A stretch of DNA of 17,960 nt, taken from positions 1-17,960 of the forward strand of contig JBAZEZ010000026.1 of NCBI GenBank assembly GCA_041653615.1, given 5' to 3'. Origin of the DNA: JAHJUB01 sp041653615 [NCBI: Candidatus Ratteibacteria bacterium]. Lineage in GTDB: Bacteria; Ratteibacteria; UBA8468; MWAK01. Under the pieces are notes generated by a model. It was not told where the DNA came from. It saw nothing but the letters and a program-made list of their open reading frames with translations, and made no database searches. Numbering within the stretch: position 1 is the stretch's first letter; each line of letters opens with the position of its first letter. Made by a program: the position numbers and the translations under genes. Of the stretch, positions 1 through 6,441 are shown one piece after another.

Positions 1-44
1 CTGTCAATCTCTCTCTTGCTCATCTGGATAATGTCCTCTCGCAT
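1..44 (-). CDS. IS transposase, N-terminal fragment cut by window edge
   Basis: Only the first 14 codons are in the window; they read MREDIIQMSKREID and then run off the left edge. An AGGAGG ribosome-binding site sits a few bases upstream of the ATG at 44. The peptide resembles the N-terminus of ISNCY/IS1202-type transposases, which begin with a short basic segment of the form M-x-x-D-I-x-x-M-S before a helix-turn-helix. That family match is from memory and rests on very little sequence. The neighbouring repeats at 71-126 look like the matching IS end, which supports the call. Confidence 0.5.
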   Translation of the reverse strand, partial: MREDIIQMSKREID

Positions 45-70
45 GTTGTCCTCCTTTGCTACTTAGTATA

Positions 71-126
71 GCAAAAGAGGACGTTTTCATTTTGCACAAA
101 GGAGACATTATCATTTTGCTGCGACA
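71..126. mobile_element. Terminal end of an insertion sequence
   Basis: Two related blocks, at 76-95 and 99-119, both end in TCATTTTGC and are offset by 24 bases. They lie between the transposase start and the flanking DNA, the usual arrangement of transposase binding sites at an IS end. Read outward-in, the end begins TGTCGCAGCAAAATGA at 126. The other end and any target duplication lie outside the window, so the exact boundary is inferred. Confidence 0.5.
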
Positions 127-131
127 TTTCC

Positions 132-160
132 TTGACTATCTTTTAATTGAGTGGTAATAT
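132..160 (+). promoter_or_regulatory. Sigma-70-type promoter for the OmpA-like lipoprotein gene
   Basis: TTGACT (132-137) and TAATAT (155-160) are separated by 17 bases. The -35 box starts only about six bases outside the predicted IS end at 126, so the insertion lies just upstream of the core promoter. Confidence 0.6.
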
Positions 161-196
161 TTAATCGTTAATTCTAAAAAAGAGGAGGTGAAATAC

Positions 197-838
197 ATGA
201 AAAAATTGAATTTTATCGGTTTGCTTCTCTGCGTTGTCGCAGTTTCAGTTCTGGCCGGATGCGCTACTCCAATACTGAAGTCTTCTTCCAGGGCGAAACA
301 GTATAAGGGCGGAGATACGTCTTGGTATGGCAAATCAGGCGCGAAACCTGCTCCGGTGAAGGACGCGGATACGGTGGTTCCAAGCAACGACCCGGCAAAG
401 AAAGGGTCTTGGTGGATGCCGGAAAAAGCGCCGAAAGGCAAGAACAACACCGTTTGGGGAAACAAAGGGTATGTTTATCTGGATGGGAAGGCTGCTAAGA
501 GCCTGCCGGTTGAAAAGACGGCGCTTCAGGTTGTCTACTTCCCTTTTGACAGCGTAGAGTTGACGCTTCCCGCCAGGAAAGTCCTTAACGCCAACGTAAG
601 GGTTCTGAAAGAATATCCGCAGGCGAGGATGATTTTGATGGGATATGCTTCTCCTGAGGGTTCAGACGAGTACAACATGAAATTATCCAAAAACAGAGCC
701 CTCGCGGTTAAAAATTATCTGGTGAAAAACGGGATACCGGTTGGTTCCATTTCCGTTAAAGCTGAAGGCGAAATGGAAGTGAATGTATCCGCCTATCCTT
801 CTGCCAGAAAAGTTTATTTTAGATTAACTTCCCGGTAA
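197..838 (+). CDS. OmpA/Pal-like peptidoglycan-binding lipoprotein
   Basis: This 213-residue protein is a predicted outer-membrane lipoprotein that would tether the envelope to peptidoglycan. Residues 1-22 form a lipoprotein signal ending in the lipobox LAGC, with Cys22 as the lipidation site. A Gly/Lys/Trp-rich linker follows to about residue 100. The C-terminal half is an OmpA-C domain: VVYFPFDS, then GYASPEGSDEYN and LSKNRALAVKNYL, the usual peptidoglycan-binding signature. The ATG at 197 was chosen over an in-frame GTG at 188 because GAGGAGGTG (182-190) is an ideal ribosome-binding site for the former and would overlap the latter. The gene has its own promoter (132-160) and ends in a strong hairpin (854-893), so it is probably monocistronic. 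The linker is not recognised. Confidence 0.9.
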   Translation: MKKLNFIGLLLCVVAVSVLAGCATPILKSSSRAKQYKGGDTSWYGKSGAKPAPVKDADTVVPSNDPAKKGSWWMPEKAPKGKNNTVWGNKGYVYLDGKAAKSLPVEKTALQVVYFPFDSVELTLPARKVLNANVRVLKEYPQARMILMGYASPEGSDEYNMKLSKNRALAVKNYLVKNGIPVGSISVKAEGEMEVNVSAYPSARKVYFRLTSR

Positions 839-853
839 GCGGTATGTTGAAGT

Positions 854-893
854 AAATAAGGGCCCTCACCATTTTCTGGAAGGGCCCTTATTT
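854..893 (+). terminator. Rho-independent terminator after OmpA-like gene
   Basis: A perfect 13-bp stem, AAATAAGGGCCCT (854-866) with AGGGCCCTTATTT (881-893), encloses a 14-base loop. The A/T flanks make it usable in either direction. Confidence 0.85.
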
Positions 894-921
894 AATTGCG
901 CCCGTTCCCGCGCAGGTAAAT

Positions 922-1392
922 ATGGACAAGACGATTATTATCTATTTTTCCCTCACCGGCAATACCGAACGGCTGGCGCGTCTCGCCGGAAATTTTCTGA
1001 AGGAAAAAGGCAAAACAGTAGATTATTTTAAACTTTCCGCGGACCGGACCGGCTCTTTTCTCAAGAACTGCCGTGATGCTTTTACCAAAAAGACAGTTAA
1101 GGTTAAAGAACTTCCGAATCTTTCCGGTTACGACCTGGTTTTTCTTGGTTCTCCAATCTGGGCTTGGAACGTGGTGCCGGCAATGAGAGCGTTATTGGAA
1201 CAAGTTTCCCTTGTCGGTAAAGAAGTTTTTATCTTTGCTACCCACGGCGGCGGTCCCGGAAAGGCTCTGGCCGGTTTCGCGAAAATGGTGACGGATAAAG
1301 GCGGCAAAGTCATCGGCACATACGATGTAGCGGATAAGCGTATTTCGAAAGATTTCCCCAACCTTCAACCCTTCCTCGAAAAATTGGTGTAG
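922..1392 (+). CDS. Flavodoxin-family protein
   Basis: This 156-residue soluble protein has the single-domain flavodoxin fold and should bind FMN and carry low-potential electrons or act as a small FMN reductase. The FMN phosphate loop is at residues 9-15 (SLTGNTE) after a beta strand IIIYF. GSPIWAWNVVPAMRALLE near residue 77 matches the second conserved strand/loop, and ATHGGGPGKAL near residue 107 the third. Length fits short-chain flavodoxins. The ATG has only a weak AGGT upstream and begins 29 bases after the terminator stem, with no room for a clear promoter, so expression may depend on read-through. The natural partner is not encoded beside it; a link to the hydrogenase 4 kb away is possible but unsupported. 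Confidence 0.85.
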   Translation: MDKTIIIYFSLTGNTERLARLAGNFLKEKGKTVDYFKLSADRTGSFLKNCRDAFTKKTVKVKELPNLSGYDLVFLGSPIWAWNVVPAMRALLEQVSLVGKEVFIFATHGGGPGKALAGFAKMVTDKGGKVIGTYDVADKRISKDFPNLQPFLEKLV

Positions 1393-1479
1393 TTATCGCG
1401 GGCGTCTTTAACGCGAAGTCCAATTTTTATTCCTGTAACCTGTAAAATTCGATAAAAAGTCCGACCTTGTTGGGCGGGG

Positions 1480-1523
1480 TTTATCTGCTTTAGCCGGTTT
1501 AGGCTAAATCTACGGCGGATAAA
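1480..1523. terminator. Hairpin between convergent genes, possible terminator
   Basis: Nested arms pair TTTATCTGC (1480-1488) with GCGGATAAA (1515-1523), and TTTAGCC (1489-1495) with GGCTAAA (1502-1508). The structure lies in the 172-base gap between the flavodoxin 3' end and the SUMF1-type 3' end. No clean U-run follows, so it may be a dispersed palindrome rather than a classical terminator. Confidence 0.45.
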
Positions 1524-1564
1524 TTTTAGCGCAAGCGGGCCGTTAAAAGACAAGGGGTAATGAA

Positions 1565-2314
1565 TTACGGCGAAGAGGCGCAGCGGAACCCGCTGTGGGC
1601 GCTTCCGTTGGACGGAATGAACCAGCCGCGAACCGCCGAACGGCAACTGGCGAGTGCGAAGAGCCAGCAACCGCCGCCGCGCAACACGCGGAATTGTCCG
1701 TTGGCCGGACCTTTGGGGTTATCGGTTGGGCTGTTTGAGTAGTAGTTTGCGTCGTACCAATCAGAACACCATTCCCAGACGTTACCGTGCATATCGTAGA
1801 GACCGAAGGCATTGGGTTTTTTAGTGCCGACCGGGTGGGTTTGCCTGTTGGCGTTAGCGGAGTACCAGGCATAATTTCCCAGGTTCGTCTCCGAGTCACC
1901 GAAACAGTATTTGGCGGTGGAGCCGGCCCGGGCTGCCTTTTCCCATTCTGCCTCGGTGGGAAGGCGTTTGTCGTAGTATTGAGCGTAGGCGACGGCGTCG
2001 TCCCAGGTGACGTTGATGATGGGATGGCTATTCTGCCAGCCCCAGTATGGGACAGGCGGCATTTCCCTTTTGGTTGCCCGGCAGAATTTCCGGTACTGGG
2101 CTACAGTTACTTCGCGTTTGTCTATGTAATAGGCGGAGAGAAATATCTTGTGTTGAGGGTATTCGTCCGCGTATCCTTCATTTCGGGGGGAACCCATGGT
2201 AAATTCTCCGGCCGGAATCAGGACCATGGTTTTGGGGGCAGATACAGCCGGGATAACCAGCCGTAAAGAGAACAAGATAGAGATGACCGGTACCGCGTAT
2301 TTTTTTACTCGCAT
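1565..2314 (-). CDS. Exported SUMF1/formylglycine-generating-enzyme-fold protein
   Basis: This 249-residue protein has an N-terminal signal peptide (residues 1-26, cleavage expected after VSA) and one full SUMF1-type domain. Hallmarks in order: MVLIPAGEFTMGS, DKREVTVAQYRKFC, the segment RLPTEAEWEKAARAG, NAFGLYDMHGNVWEWCSDWY, RVLRGGGCW and the terminal GFRCA. The family includes formylglycine-generating enzymes that activate sulfatases, but most bacterial members are not that enzyme. Here the copper-binding cysteine pair of true enzymes (C-x4-C after KGGSY) is not reproduced; the only nearby pair is C-x7-C, starting straight after GGG. No sulfatase is nearby. Function is therefore unknown, probably periplasmic. 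No convincing ribosome-binding site precedes the ATG. Confidence 0.85.
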   Translation of the reverse strand: MRVKKYAVPVISILFSLRLVIPAVSAPKTMVLIPAGEFTMGSPRNEGYADEYPQHKIFLSAYYIDKREVTVAQYRKFCRATKREMPPVPYWGWQNSHPIINVTWDDAVAYAQYYDKRLPTEAEWEKAARAGSTAKYCFGDSETNLGNYAWYSANANRQTHPVGTKKPNAFGLYDMHGNVWEWCSDWYDANYYSNSPTDNPKGPANGQFRVLRGGGCWLFALASCRSAVRGWFIPSNGSAHSGFRCASSP

Positions 2315-2403
2315 AGATGTTGAATTTTAACATACGGAAGGAATTTACGGAAAGGTAACGCGGGGAATTTTGGCGGTTGTAATTTATTTTTTTTTACACC
2401 CTC

Positions 2404-2432
2404 TTGACATCGGGTAAAGCATATTTTATAAT
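2404..2432 (+). promoter_or_regulatory. Consensus sigma-70 promoter for LolA-like gene
   Basis: An exact TTGACA (2404-2409) and an exact TATAAT (2427-2432) have a 17-base spacer. Transcription would start near 2439, leaving a leader of about 88 bases before the ATG at 2527. Confidence 0.85.
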
Positions 2433-2526
2433 GTATCCAATCGGACGGCCCGTATGTGGCAAGACGGGTGAAATTTATTGAGAAGCCGCTTAGGCGCGAA
2501 GCCGGGGCGGACCATGGGAGGAATGT

Positions 2527-3324
2527 ATGAAGAAAGGCTTGCTGTGTGGTGCGGGAGTATTTGCTTTGTTATTGGGTGTTACGGTAAGCAGTCCGTTATA
2601 TGCCAGGACGCTGGGCGAGGTAATGACCAGCGTGGAAAAAGGGGTAGCCACCCTTAAGGATGTTACCGGAACGCAGACGATAAAGTTTGTTTTGGGTAAC
2701 GATACGATAACCGCGGAAAACATATTTATCACTAAAGCTCCGGATAAGTTCCGCGCCGAAACAATTCTTCCGATCCCGGGGAAGGCAAGCAAGCAGAAAG
2801 TATTGACCGTTTGCGACGGAAAGTATATCTGGCAGCATATTTTGCCTCCGGAAGAACAAAAAATTATTAAGATGGACCTTGCCGCGGCGCCGGGAATGGT
2901 CGCGCAGTATCAGAAAAAATTCATGCAGACCGGTTACGGTGTTGTCGGGGTGGATAGTTTAATGAAGATGATCGGGGCCGACTATGACCTTAAAGTGTCG
3001 GGCGCGACTAAACTAGCCGGTAAAGATATGGATGTGCTGGAGGGTGTGCTGCTGAAGAAAAAGCCGGCAAAAACTCCGGGCGCAAAGGCTGTTGCCGGAT
3101 GGAACCTGCCGGTTCCCGCCAAGATTAAATACCTGGTTGGCGTGAAAGACGGTTTTATTTATCAGACCCAGGGTTTTGATAAGGACGGCAAGGTAATGTT
3201 GGATATCGCTTACAAGAATTTGAAATTCAACACCGGCGTTTTGGATAAAGTTTTCGTTTTTAAACTGCCTAAGGGCGTGCCGGTTTTTGAAGCCACCGAG
3301 GTTGTTCCCAGCCTGGTAAAATAA
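2527..3324 (+). CDS. LolA-like outer-membrane lipoprotein-sorting family protein
   Basis: This 265-residue exported protein probably binds lipids or lipoproteins in the periplasm. A signal peptide covers residues 1-26 (cleavage after the LYA stretch). The remainder is a LolA/LolB-like half-barrel: a repeated pattern of strands such as TQTIKFVL, KAPDKFRAET and LTVCDGKYIWQHILPPEE, and a C-terminal VFVFKLPKGVPVFEATEV typical of this superfamily's last strands. A Lys/Ala/Pro-rich insertion occurs near residues 178-190. GGGAGG (2516-2521) six bases before the ATG fixes the start. It is transcribed from its own consensus promoter and closed by a strong terminator. Whether it is the canonical LolA or a paralogue serving another system cannot be told; LolB and LolCDE are not in the window. 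Confidence 0.75.
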   Translation: MKKGLLCGAGVFALLLGVTVSSPLYARTLGEVMTSVEKGVATLKDVTGTQTIKFVLGNDTITAENIFITKAPDKFRAETILPIPGKASKQKVLTVCDGKYIWQHILPPEEQKIIKMDLAAAPGMVAQYQKKFMQTGYGVVGVDSLMKMIGADYDLKVSGATKLAGKDMDVLEGVLLKKKPAKTPGAKAVAGWNLPVPAKIKYLVGVKDGFIYQTQGFDKDGKVMLDIAYKNLKFNTGVLDKVFVFKLPKGVPVFEATEVVPSLVK

Positions 3325-3342
3325 GTAGAAATATTTAGCGGT

Positions 3343-3380
3343 AAAAAAGGGGGTGGAAAATATTCCACCCCCTTTTTTTT
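3343..3380. terminator. Strong bidirectional rho-independent terminator
   Basis: A 16-bp stem, with arms 3343-3358 and 3363-3378, has a four-base loop (AATA). It has a GGGGGTGG core flanked by A6 and T8 runs, so it should terminate from both sides. It lies directly after the LolA-like gene. Confidence 0.9.
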
Positions 3381-3411
3381 ATTGTCCATCCTGATTGTTA
3401 TACCGTTCGAA

Positions 3412-3611
3412 TTCAATCAGAGAGCAAGGCATCCAAGGATGAGGCCGGGAGGCGTACAACGATGTACGCCGACGCAGCCGAAGACGCAGGGCAACCCTGC
3501 CAGAAGTTGCACCTGCTTGCGTCTCTTCGGCGGATGGCAGGGAGTCTGCAGTTGCCGAACCTGCCGTTTCCGCAGGTACGGCGCAGTCGACAACGATGCT
3601 ATCTGATTGAA
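3412..3611. mobile_element. 200-bp structured element with terminal inverted repeats (MITE-like)
   Basis: The ends TTCAATCAGAGAGCA (from 3412) and its inverse TTCAATCAGATAGCA (reading back from 3611) match at 14 of 15 bases. Inside are several hairpins: GGCGTACA/TGTACGCC (3451-3470), GCAGGG/CCCTGC (3486-3500), CCGAAGACGCA with TGCGTCTCTTCGG (3478-3530), CTGCCA/TGGCAG (3497-3540), and ACCTGC/GCAGGT near 3560-3576. No plausible protein is encoded. Terminal repeats, dense folding and intergenic position suggest a non-autonomous mobile element or a structured RNA; which one is not settled. Confidence 0.6.
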
Positions 3612-3622
3612 GGTGAATGGTA

Positions 3623-4438
3623 TTAATCGAAGGTCCACCGCATTTTCATTATTTCATCGTACATCTTATCGAGTATTTTGAAATTTTTCGCGATAGGCAT
3701 ATAGACCATGAAAATATCCGCGGAATCGGTTCCCGACAGTTCTTTTTCCGGCGGTACCGAATTTACGAAGATGAAATCATCGCCTTTACCCAACATGGCC
3801 GGGCAGATTAATCCGATGCCCGATCCTTTACCGTTGTGGAGATAAATCCATTTGGCGTATCCAATTTTGTTTCCACCGGACTCGTCTTTGAGGCGGTAGG
3901 TTGAAATCTTACCTTCTTTCGGTATCGTGTAATATTTGTAGGGGTCGGAATCAGAGGGGGAACTTAGCCCCCAGTTTATCACGCATTTATGAACGTCGTT
4001 GCCTAAATAGAAAAATTTAGAATAAAGCGCGAGGAAGGGATACCCTTTTTTTATTTCCGAAAAAATCTCCAACCGGTATTTCGGGTCGATATTATTATCG
4101 CCCAGTTGTATGGTGGTTTTGTATACCTTCCGTTCCGGGGTGTTGACCCGACACTCGATTTTCTCTATTTTTTTAGTGACAAGGTCTTTGTTGTCGGTAA
4201 AGTCCTTGGCGGCAAAATACATCATATTTCCGGCTGAATTGATGCCTTCCGCTTGAATAGTATACATTATTCCACCGGTGTAAAAAATAATACCCTGCTT
4301 ATCGGCTTGCGCGAAAAGTTTTTCGTTCTTCGCCGGTACTTTTACCGTTTTTTTAGAAACAGGCGCCGTTTCTTTTCCGTAACATAACGTGCCGGAAAGC
4401 AAAAATAAGCTCAGCCAAACTACGAATACTTTTTTCAC
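3623..4438 (-). CDS. Exported protein of unknown function
   Basis: This 271-residue protein is not recognised. A signal peptide spans about residues 1-21 (KKVFVVWLSLFLLSG then CYG). A basic linker (KKTVKVPAKNEK) leads to a domain rich in beta strands, with RLEIFSEIKKGYPFLALYS, VINWGLSSPSD, GYAKWIYLHNGKGSGIGLI and DIFMVYMPIA. The pattern suggests a beta-sandwich of the kind found in carbohydrate-linked proteins, but this is only an impression. The GTG at 4438 was chosen because it puts the signal peptide at the N-terminus and has AGGGGG (4445-4450) at proper spacing. An alternative GTG at 4486 would overlap the upstream stop codon but adds 16 atypical residues. It is probably co-transcribed with the TM2-like gene upstream (gap 44 bases). 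Confidence 0.75.
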   Translation of the reverse strand: MKKVFVVWLSLFLLSGTLCYGKETAPVSKKTVKVPAKNEKLFAQADKQGIIFYTGGIMYTIQAEGINSAGNMMYFAAKDFTDNKDLVTKKIEKIECRVNTPERKVYKTTIQLGDNNIDPKYRLEIFSEIKKGYPFLALYSKFFYLGNDVHKCVINWGLSSPSDSDPYKYYTIPKEGKISTYRLKDESGGNKIGYAKWIYLHNGKGSGIGLICPAMLGKGDDFIFVNSVPPEKELSGTDSADIFMVYMPIAKNFKILDKMYDEIMKMRWTFD

Positions 4439-4482
4439 ACAATACCCCCTTTGGTTTTGACAGCCTTGGCGGGCTATCCCTT

Positions 4483-5007
4483 TCACTCCTGATTTTTCCT
4501 GCGGGCGGTTTGGACGGCGTCCCGAAAGGCAAAAAAGACTGTGAGAATGGCAAAGATTGCGCCCAGACCGGTCAGCGCCAGTGCTTTAATAACGGCCTTC
4601 TGTTCTTTACCCACCTTTTTGGTTTCCGATGTTGGTTGCGCCGCCTGACCCGCTTGCGTCATCTCGGTGTTAATTTCGCCCGGCACGATGCCTTCTTCGT
4701 TCATTTCCACCGGTTTTGCCTGCGTAATGCCGGCACTGCTGGCAATGTTGAAAGAGGCGCCGGAGGAAGGACCCTTGACCAGGGTGACCGCTCCCAGGGA
4801 AAGGACGGAGAGACCGATAATGAAGCAGAAAAAAAAGAAGCTCGCTTTGCCTATTTGCCCGTTATATATCTGTCCCAGGCCGGGGCATAATGTGGAGAGA
4901 ACCCCGGCTACACCCGAAGATTTTTGTTCGTACTTCCGGCGTACCTGACTCCGGATTTCTTCTTCCTCCGCAATCTCTTTCTTATCCTCTTCACTTAAAA
5001 ATCCCAT
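4483..5007 (-). CDS. TM2-like small membrane protein
   Basis: A 174-residue protein. The N-terminus is highly charged (EEDKKEIAEEEEIRSQVRRK). It is followed by a TM2-like module, GVLSTLCPGLGQIYNGQIGK, leading into a membrane helix (SFFFFCFIIGLSVLSLGAV). A Gly/Ala/Glu-rich hydrophilic stretch (about residues 75-130) precedes a second membrane helix (ALALTGLGAIFAILTVFFAF) and a basic tail. The PGLGQIYNGQ motif is characteristic of TM2-domain and related proteins whose role is generally unknown. The ATG at 5007 is preferred to one at 5022 because AAAGGAG (5012-5018) is correctly placed for it. A promoter lies at 5069-5096, and the exported protein downstream is probably in the same transcript. 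Confidence 0.8.
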   Translation of the reverse strand: MGFLSEEDKKEIAEEEEIRSQVRRKYEQKSSGVAGVLSTLCPGLGQIYNGQIGKASFFFFCFIIGLSVLSLGAVTLVKGPSSGASFNIASSAGITQAKPVEMNEEGIVPGEINTEMTQAGQAAQPTSETKKVGKEQKAVIKALALTGLGAIFAILTVFFAFRDAVQTARRKNQE

Positions 5008-5068
5008 AATTGCTCCTTTCATCAGTCAAAAAAATATTTTTGCCCGATAAACTACCCCTATTTATTAT

Positions 5069-5096
5069 GTTATACTCCGTTGCGGCTATTTGTCAA
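5069..5096 (-). promoter_or_regulatory. Promoter for the TM2-like/exported gene pair
   Basis: On the minus strand TTGACA (5096-5091) and TATAAC (5074-5069) are 16 bases apart. The site lies back-to-back with the plus-strand promoter at 5119-5147. Confidence 0.65.
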
Positions 5097-5118
5097 TTTA
5101 ACGAATGTTGGTACGTGC

Positions 5119-5147
5119 TTGACAACCCCGAAGTTCGATATTATAAT
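5119..5147 (+). promoter_or_regulatory. Consensus sigma-70 promoter for the 64-residue membrane protein
   Basis: An exact TTGACA (5119-5124) and an exact TATAAT (5142-5147) are separated by 17 bases. The leader is about 85 bases and includes a small hairpin AGGGA-CAAT-TCCCT near 5173-5186. Confidence 0.75.
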
Positions 5148-5239
5148 TTCATCAATAATGAAGATGAAAATCAGGGACAATTCCCTAATTGTTGTGGTAG
5201 GGGTATTATAAAAGTGCGGCAGAAAAGACGGGAGGAAGC

Positions 5240-5434
5240 ATGAAACGCCAGGCGTATCTTTACATTTCTGGTTGTATCTTTGGAATTGTCAGCGTATTGC
5301 ATTTTATTCGGGCCACCCTTAAGTTACCGGTGCAACTCGGGACATTGTCGTTTCCGGTCGGGTTTTCGTGGCCTGGCGGAGTTGTGGCGCTTATTCTCTG
5401 CGTCTGGGGTTTATGGCTGGCAAAGAGAGGATAA
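5240..5434 (+). CDS. Small two-helix membrane protein, unknown function
   Basis: This 64-residue protein has two predicted membrane helices, about residues 7-24 (LYISGCIFGIVSVLHFI) and 44-60 (WPGGVVALILCVWGLWLA), with a short loop rich in Pro and Gly between them and a basic end (KRG). A good ribosome-binding site (GGGAGG) precedes the ATG, and a consensus promoter lies at 5119-5147, so despite its size the gene looks real. It is convergent with the hydrogenase operon. No family is recognised. Confidence 0.7.
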   Translation: MKRQAYLYISGCIFGIVSVLHFIRATLKLPVQLGTLSFPVGFSWPGGVVALILCVWGLWLAKRG

Positions 5435-5480
5435 TCTCCCTCACCTTCGTTTTCTTCCGGTTGGGTAGAGAAATTAATAA

Positions 5481-5978
5481 TCAATGAATTAAAAGTTGAA
5501 GGAGGGTGGAGGAGAGGGCTTTGACGGCGCCGGCCGCTTCTTTTGACAAGGGCTGGTTGAAGGCGAGGGTTTTGGGTTGGATGACGACGACGGTTACTTG
5601 GCATTTGATAAATTTCAGGAGATAGTCAATCATGATTCCGGTAGGGAGCTGGTGGGTGGAGAAGGAGACGCCGATTTCTTCTTCCGGTCCGATAACGGTG
5701 ATTGCGCCGGGGTCTTTGCCGGTGTCGCCGGAATCGATAATGATGAGGTGGGTTGGTTTAAACTTTTTTATCTCGCCGGTCAGGTTTTCCGGGGCGGTTT
5801 CGCCGAAGAATACCTTGACTTCCGGTTTTCTACAGGTTGGTTTGAGATTTTTTTCAACTTTCTCCGCCACCAGCATTCCGACGGCGTCATCGGCCCGCAA
5901 GAGAGAACCGATACCCAGGACCGCAATCCTGTCGGCGTCCTCAAGCCGGTTTTTCAGGCTGGTCTTCAATCCGCTCAT
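5481..5978 (-). CDS. [NiFe] hydrogenase maturation protease, HycI family
   Basis: This 165-residue cytoplasmic endopeptidase would remove the C-terminal extension of the hydrogenase large subunit after nickel insertion. The N-terminal strand-loop LGIGSLLRADDAVG (residues 21-34) is the family signature, with the first metal-binding acidic residue at D30/D31. Asp82 lies in IIIDSGD and His109 in STHQLPTG; together these form the expected nickel-sensing site. Length matches HycI/HoxM-type proteases. It is the last gene of the hydrogenase operon, 117 bases after the NuoI-like gene, with a repeat cluster in that gap. The large subunit in the same operon ends with a matching cleavable tail. No strong ribosome-binding site is visible. 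Confidence 0.92.
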   Translation of the reverse strand: MSGLKTSLKNRLEDADRIAVLGIGSLLRADDAVGMLVAEKVEKNLKPTCRKPEVKVFFGETAPENLTGEIKKFKPTHLIIIDSGDTGKDPGAITVIGPEEEIGVSFSTHQLPTGIMIDYLLKFIKCQVTVVVIQPKTLAFNQPLSKEAAGAVKALSSTLLQLLIH

Positions 5979-6009
5979 TTGATTACAGGTTTTCTGCCTT
6001 GTCTGTTTG

Positions 6010-6096
6010 TGTAGGGGAGGGGCTCCGCCCCCTCCCGGCGACCCTGAAAGGGTCGCACTACGTTTTGTGCAGGGGTTCGATGAATCCGATCCCTGC
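6010..6096. repeat. Composite palindromic repeat between NuoI-like and protease genes
   Basis: Three hairpins lie in series: TGTAGGGGAGGGGC with GCCCCCTCCC (6010-6036), GCGACCC/GGGTCGC (6038-6056), and GCAGGG/CCCTGC (6069-6096), the last touching the final base of the NuoI-like stop codon. The opening TGTAGGGGAGGGG is shared with the elements at 9724 and 10981. Confidence 0.75.
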
Positions 6097-6440
6097 TATA
6101 AAACTATTTTTTCTTTGCTATAGTCCAGTTGGGCGAGCTCTACGTTGTTGGTGGTTTCAAGCGCTTTTTTAGGGCAGGTGTCCACGCACTGGCCGCAGTA
6201 GATGCATTTTCCCAGGTCCACCTCCGCGACAAACTGTTTCTCCCCGACTTTTTTGATGGTTATGGCGTTGCTCGGGCAATCCCGCATGCACAGTTTGCAG
6301 CCGATGCAAAGTTCCGGATGGAATTTCAGTTTTCCCCGGTATCTATTCCCCATATCCAGTTTTTCGGCCGGGTACAGGTTGGTGGCCGGTTTCTTGGTCA
6401 GCGAACGCAGAACCACGTTAAGTATCTTTCCGGGCTGCAT
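6096..6440 (-). CDS. Hydrogenase ferredoxin-like subunit (NuoI/HycF-like), two [4Fe-4S]
   Basis: This 114-residue electron-transfer subunit sits on the cytoplasmic arm and passes electrons between ferredoxin and the NuoB-like small subunit. Two eight-iron ferredoxin motifs are complete: CIGCKLCMRDCP near residues 45-56 and CIYCGQCVDTCP near residues 79-90. The ATG at 6440 (MQPGKIL) was chosen because AAGGAG is suitably placed before it and it begins just after the NuoH-like stop codon (6442). It lacks the extra domain of larger HydN-type proteins. The gene sits between the NuoH-like gene and the maturation protease. With NuoE/F/G absent, this is the probable entry point for ferredoxin electrons. 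Confidence 0.92.
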   Translation of the reverse strand: MQPGKILNVVLRSLTKKPATNLYPAEKLDMGNRYRGKLKFHPELCIGCKLCMRDCPSNAITIKKVGEKQFVAEVDLGKCIYCGQCVDTCPKKALETTNNVELAQLDYSKEKIVL

Positions 6441-6441
6441 T

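Noticed and set aside
2433-2526. Known riboswitch (c-di-GMP, guanidine or ZTP type) in the LolA-like leader
   Set aside because: Short resemblances such as repeated ACGG were seen, but the required conserved cores and stem-loop layouts are not present.
4439-4486. Start of the exported unknown protein at GTG 4486
   Set aside because: It would place 16 polar residues before the signal peptide and has a ribosome-binding site too close to the start; GTG 4438 is better on both counts.
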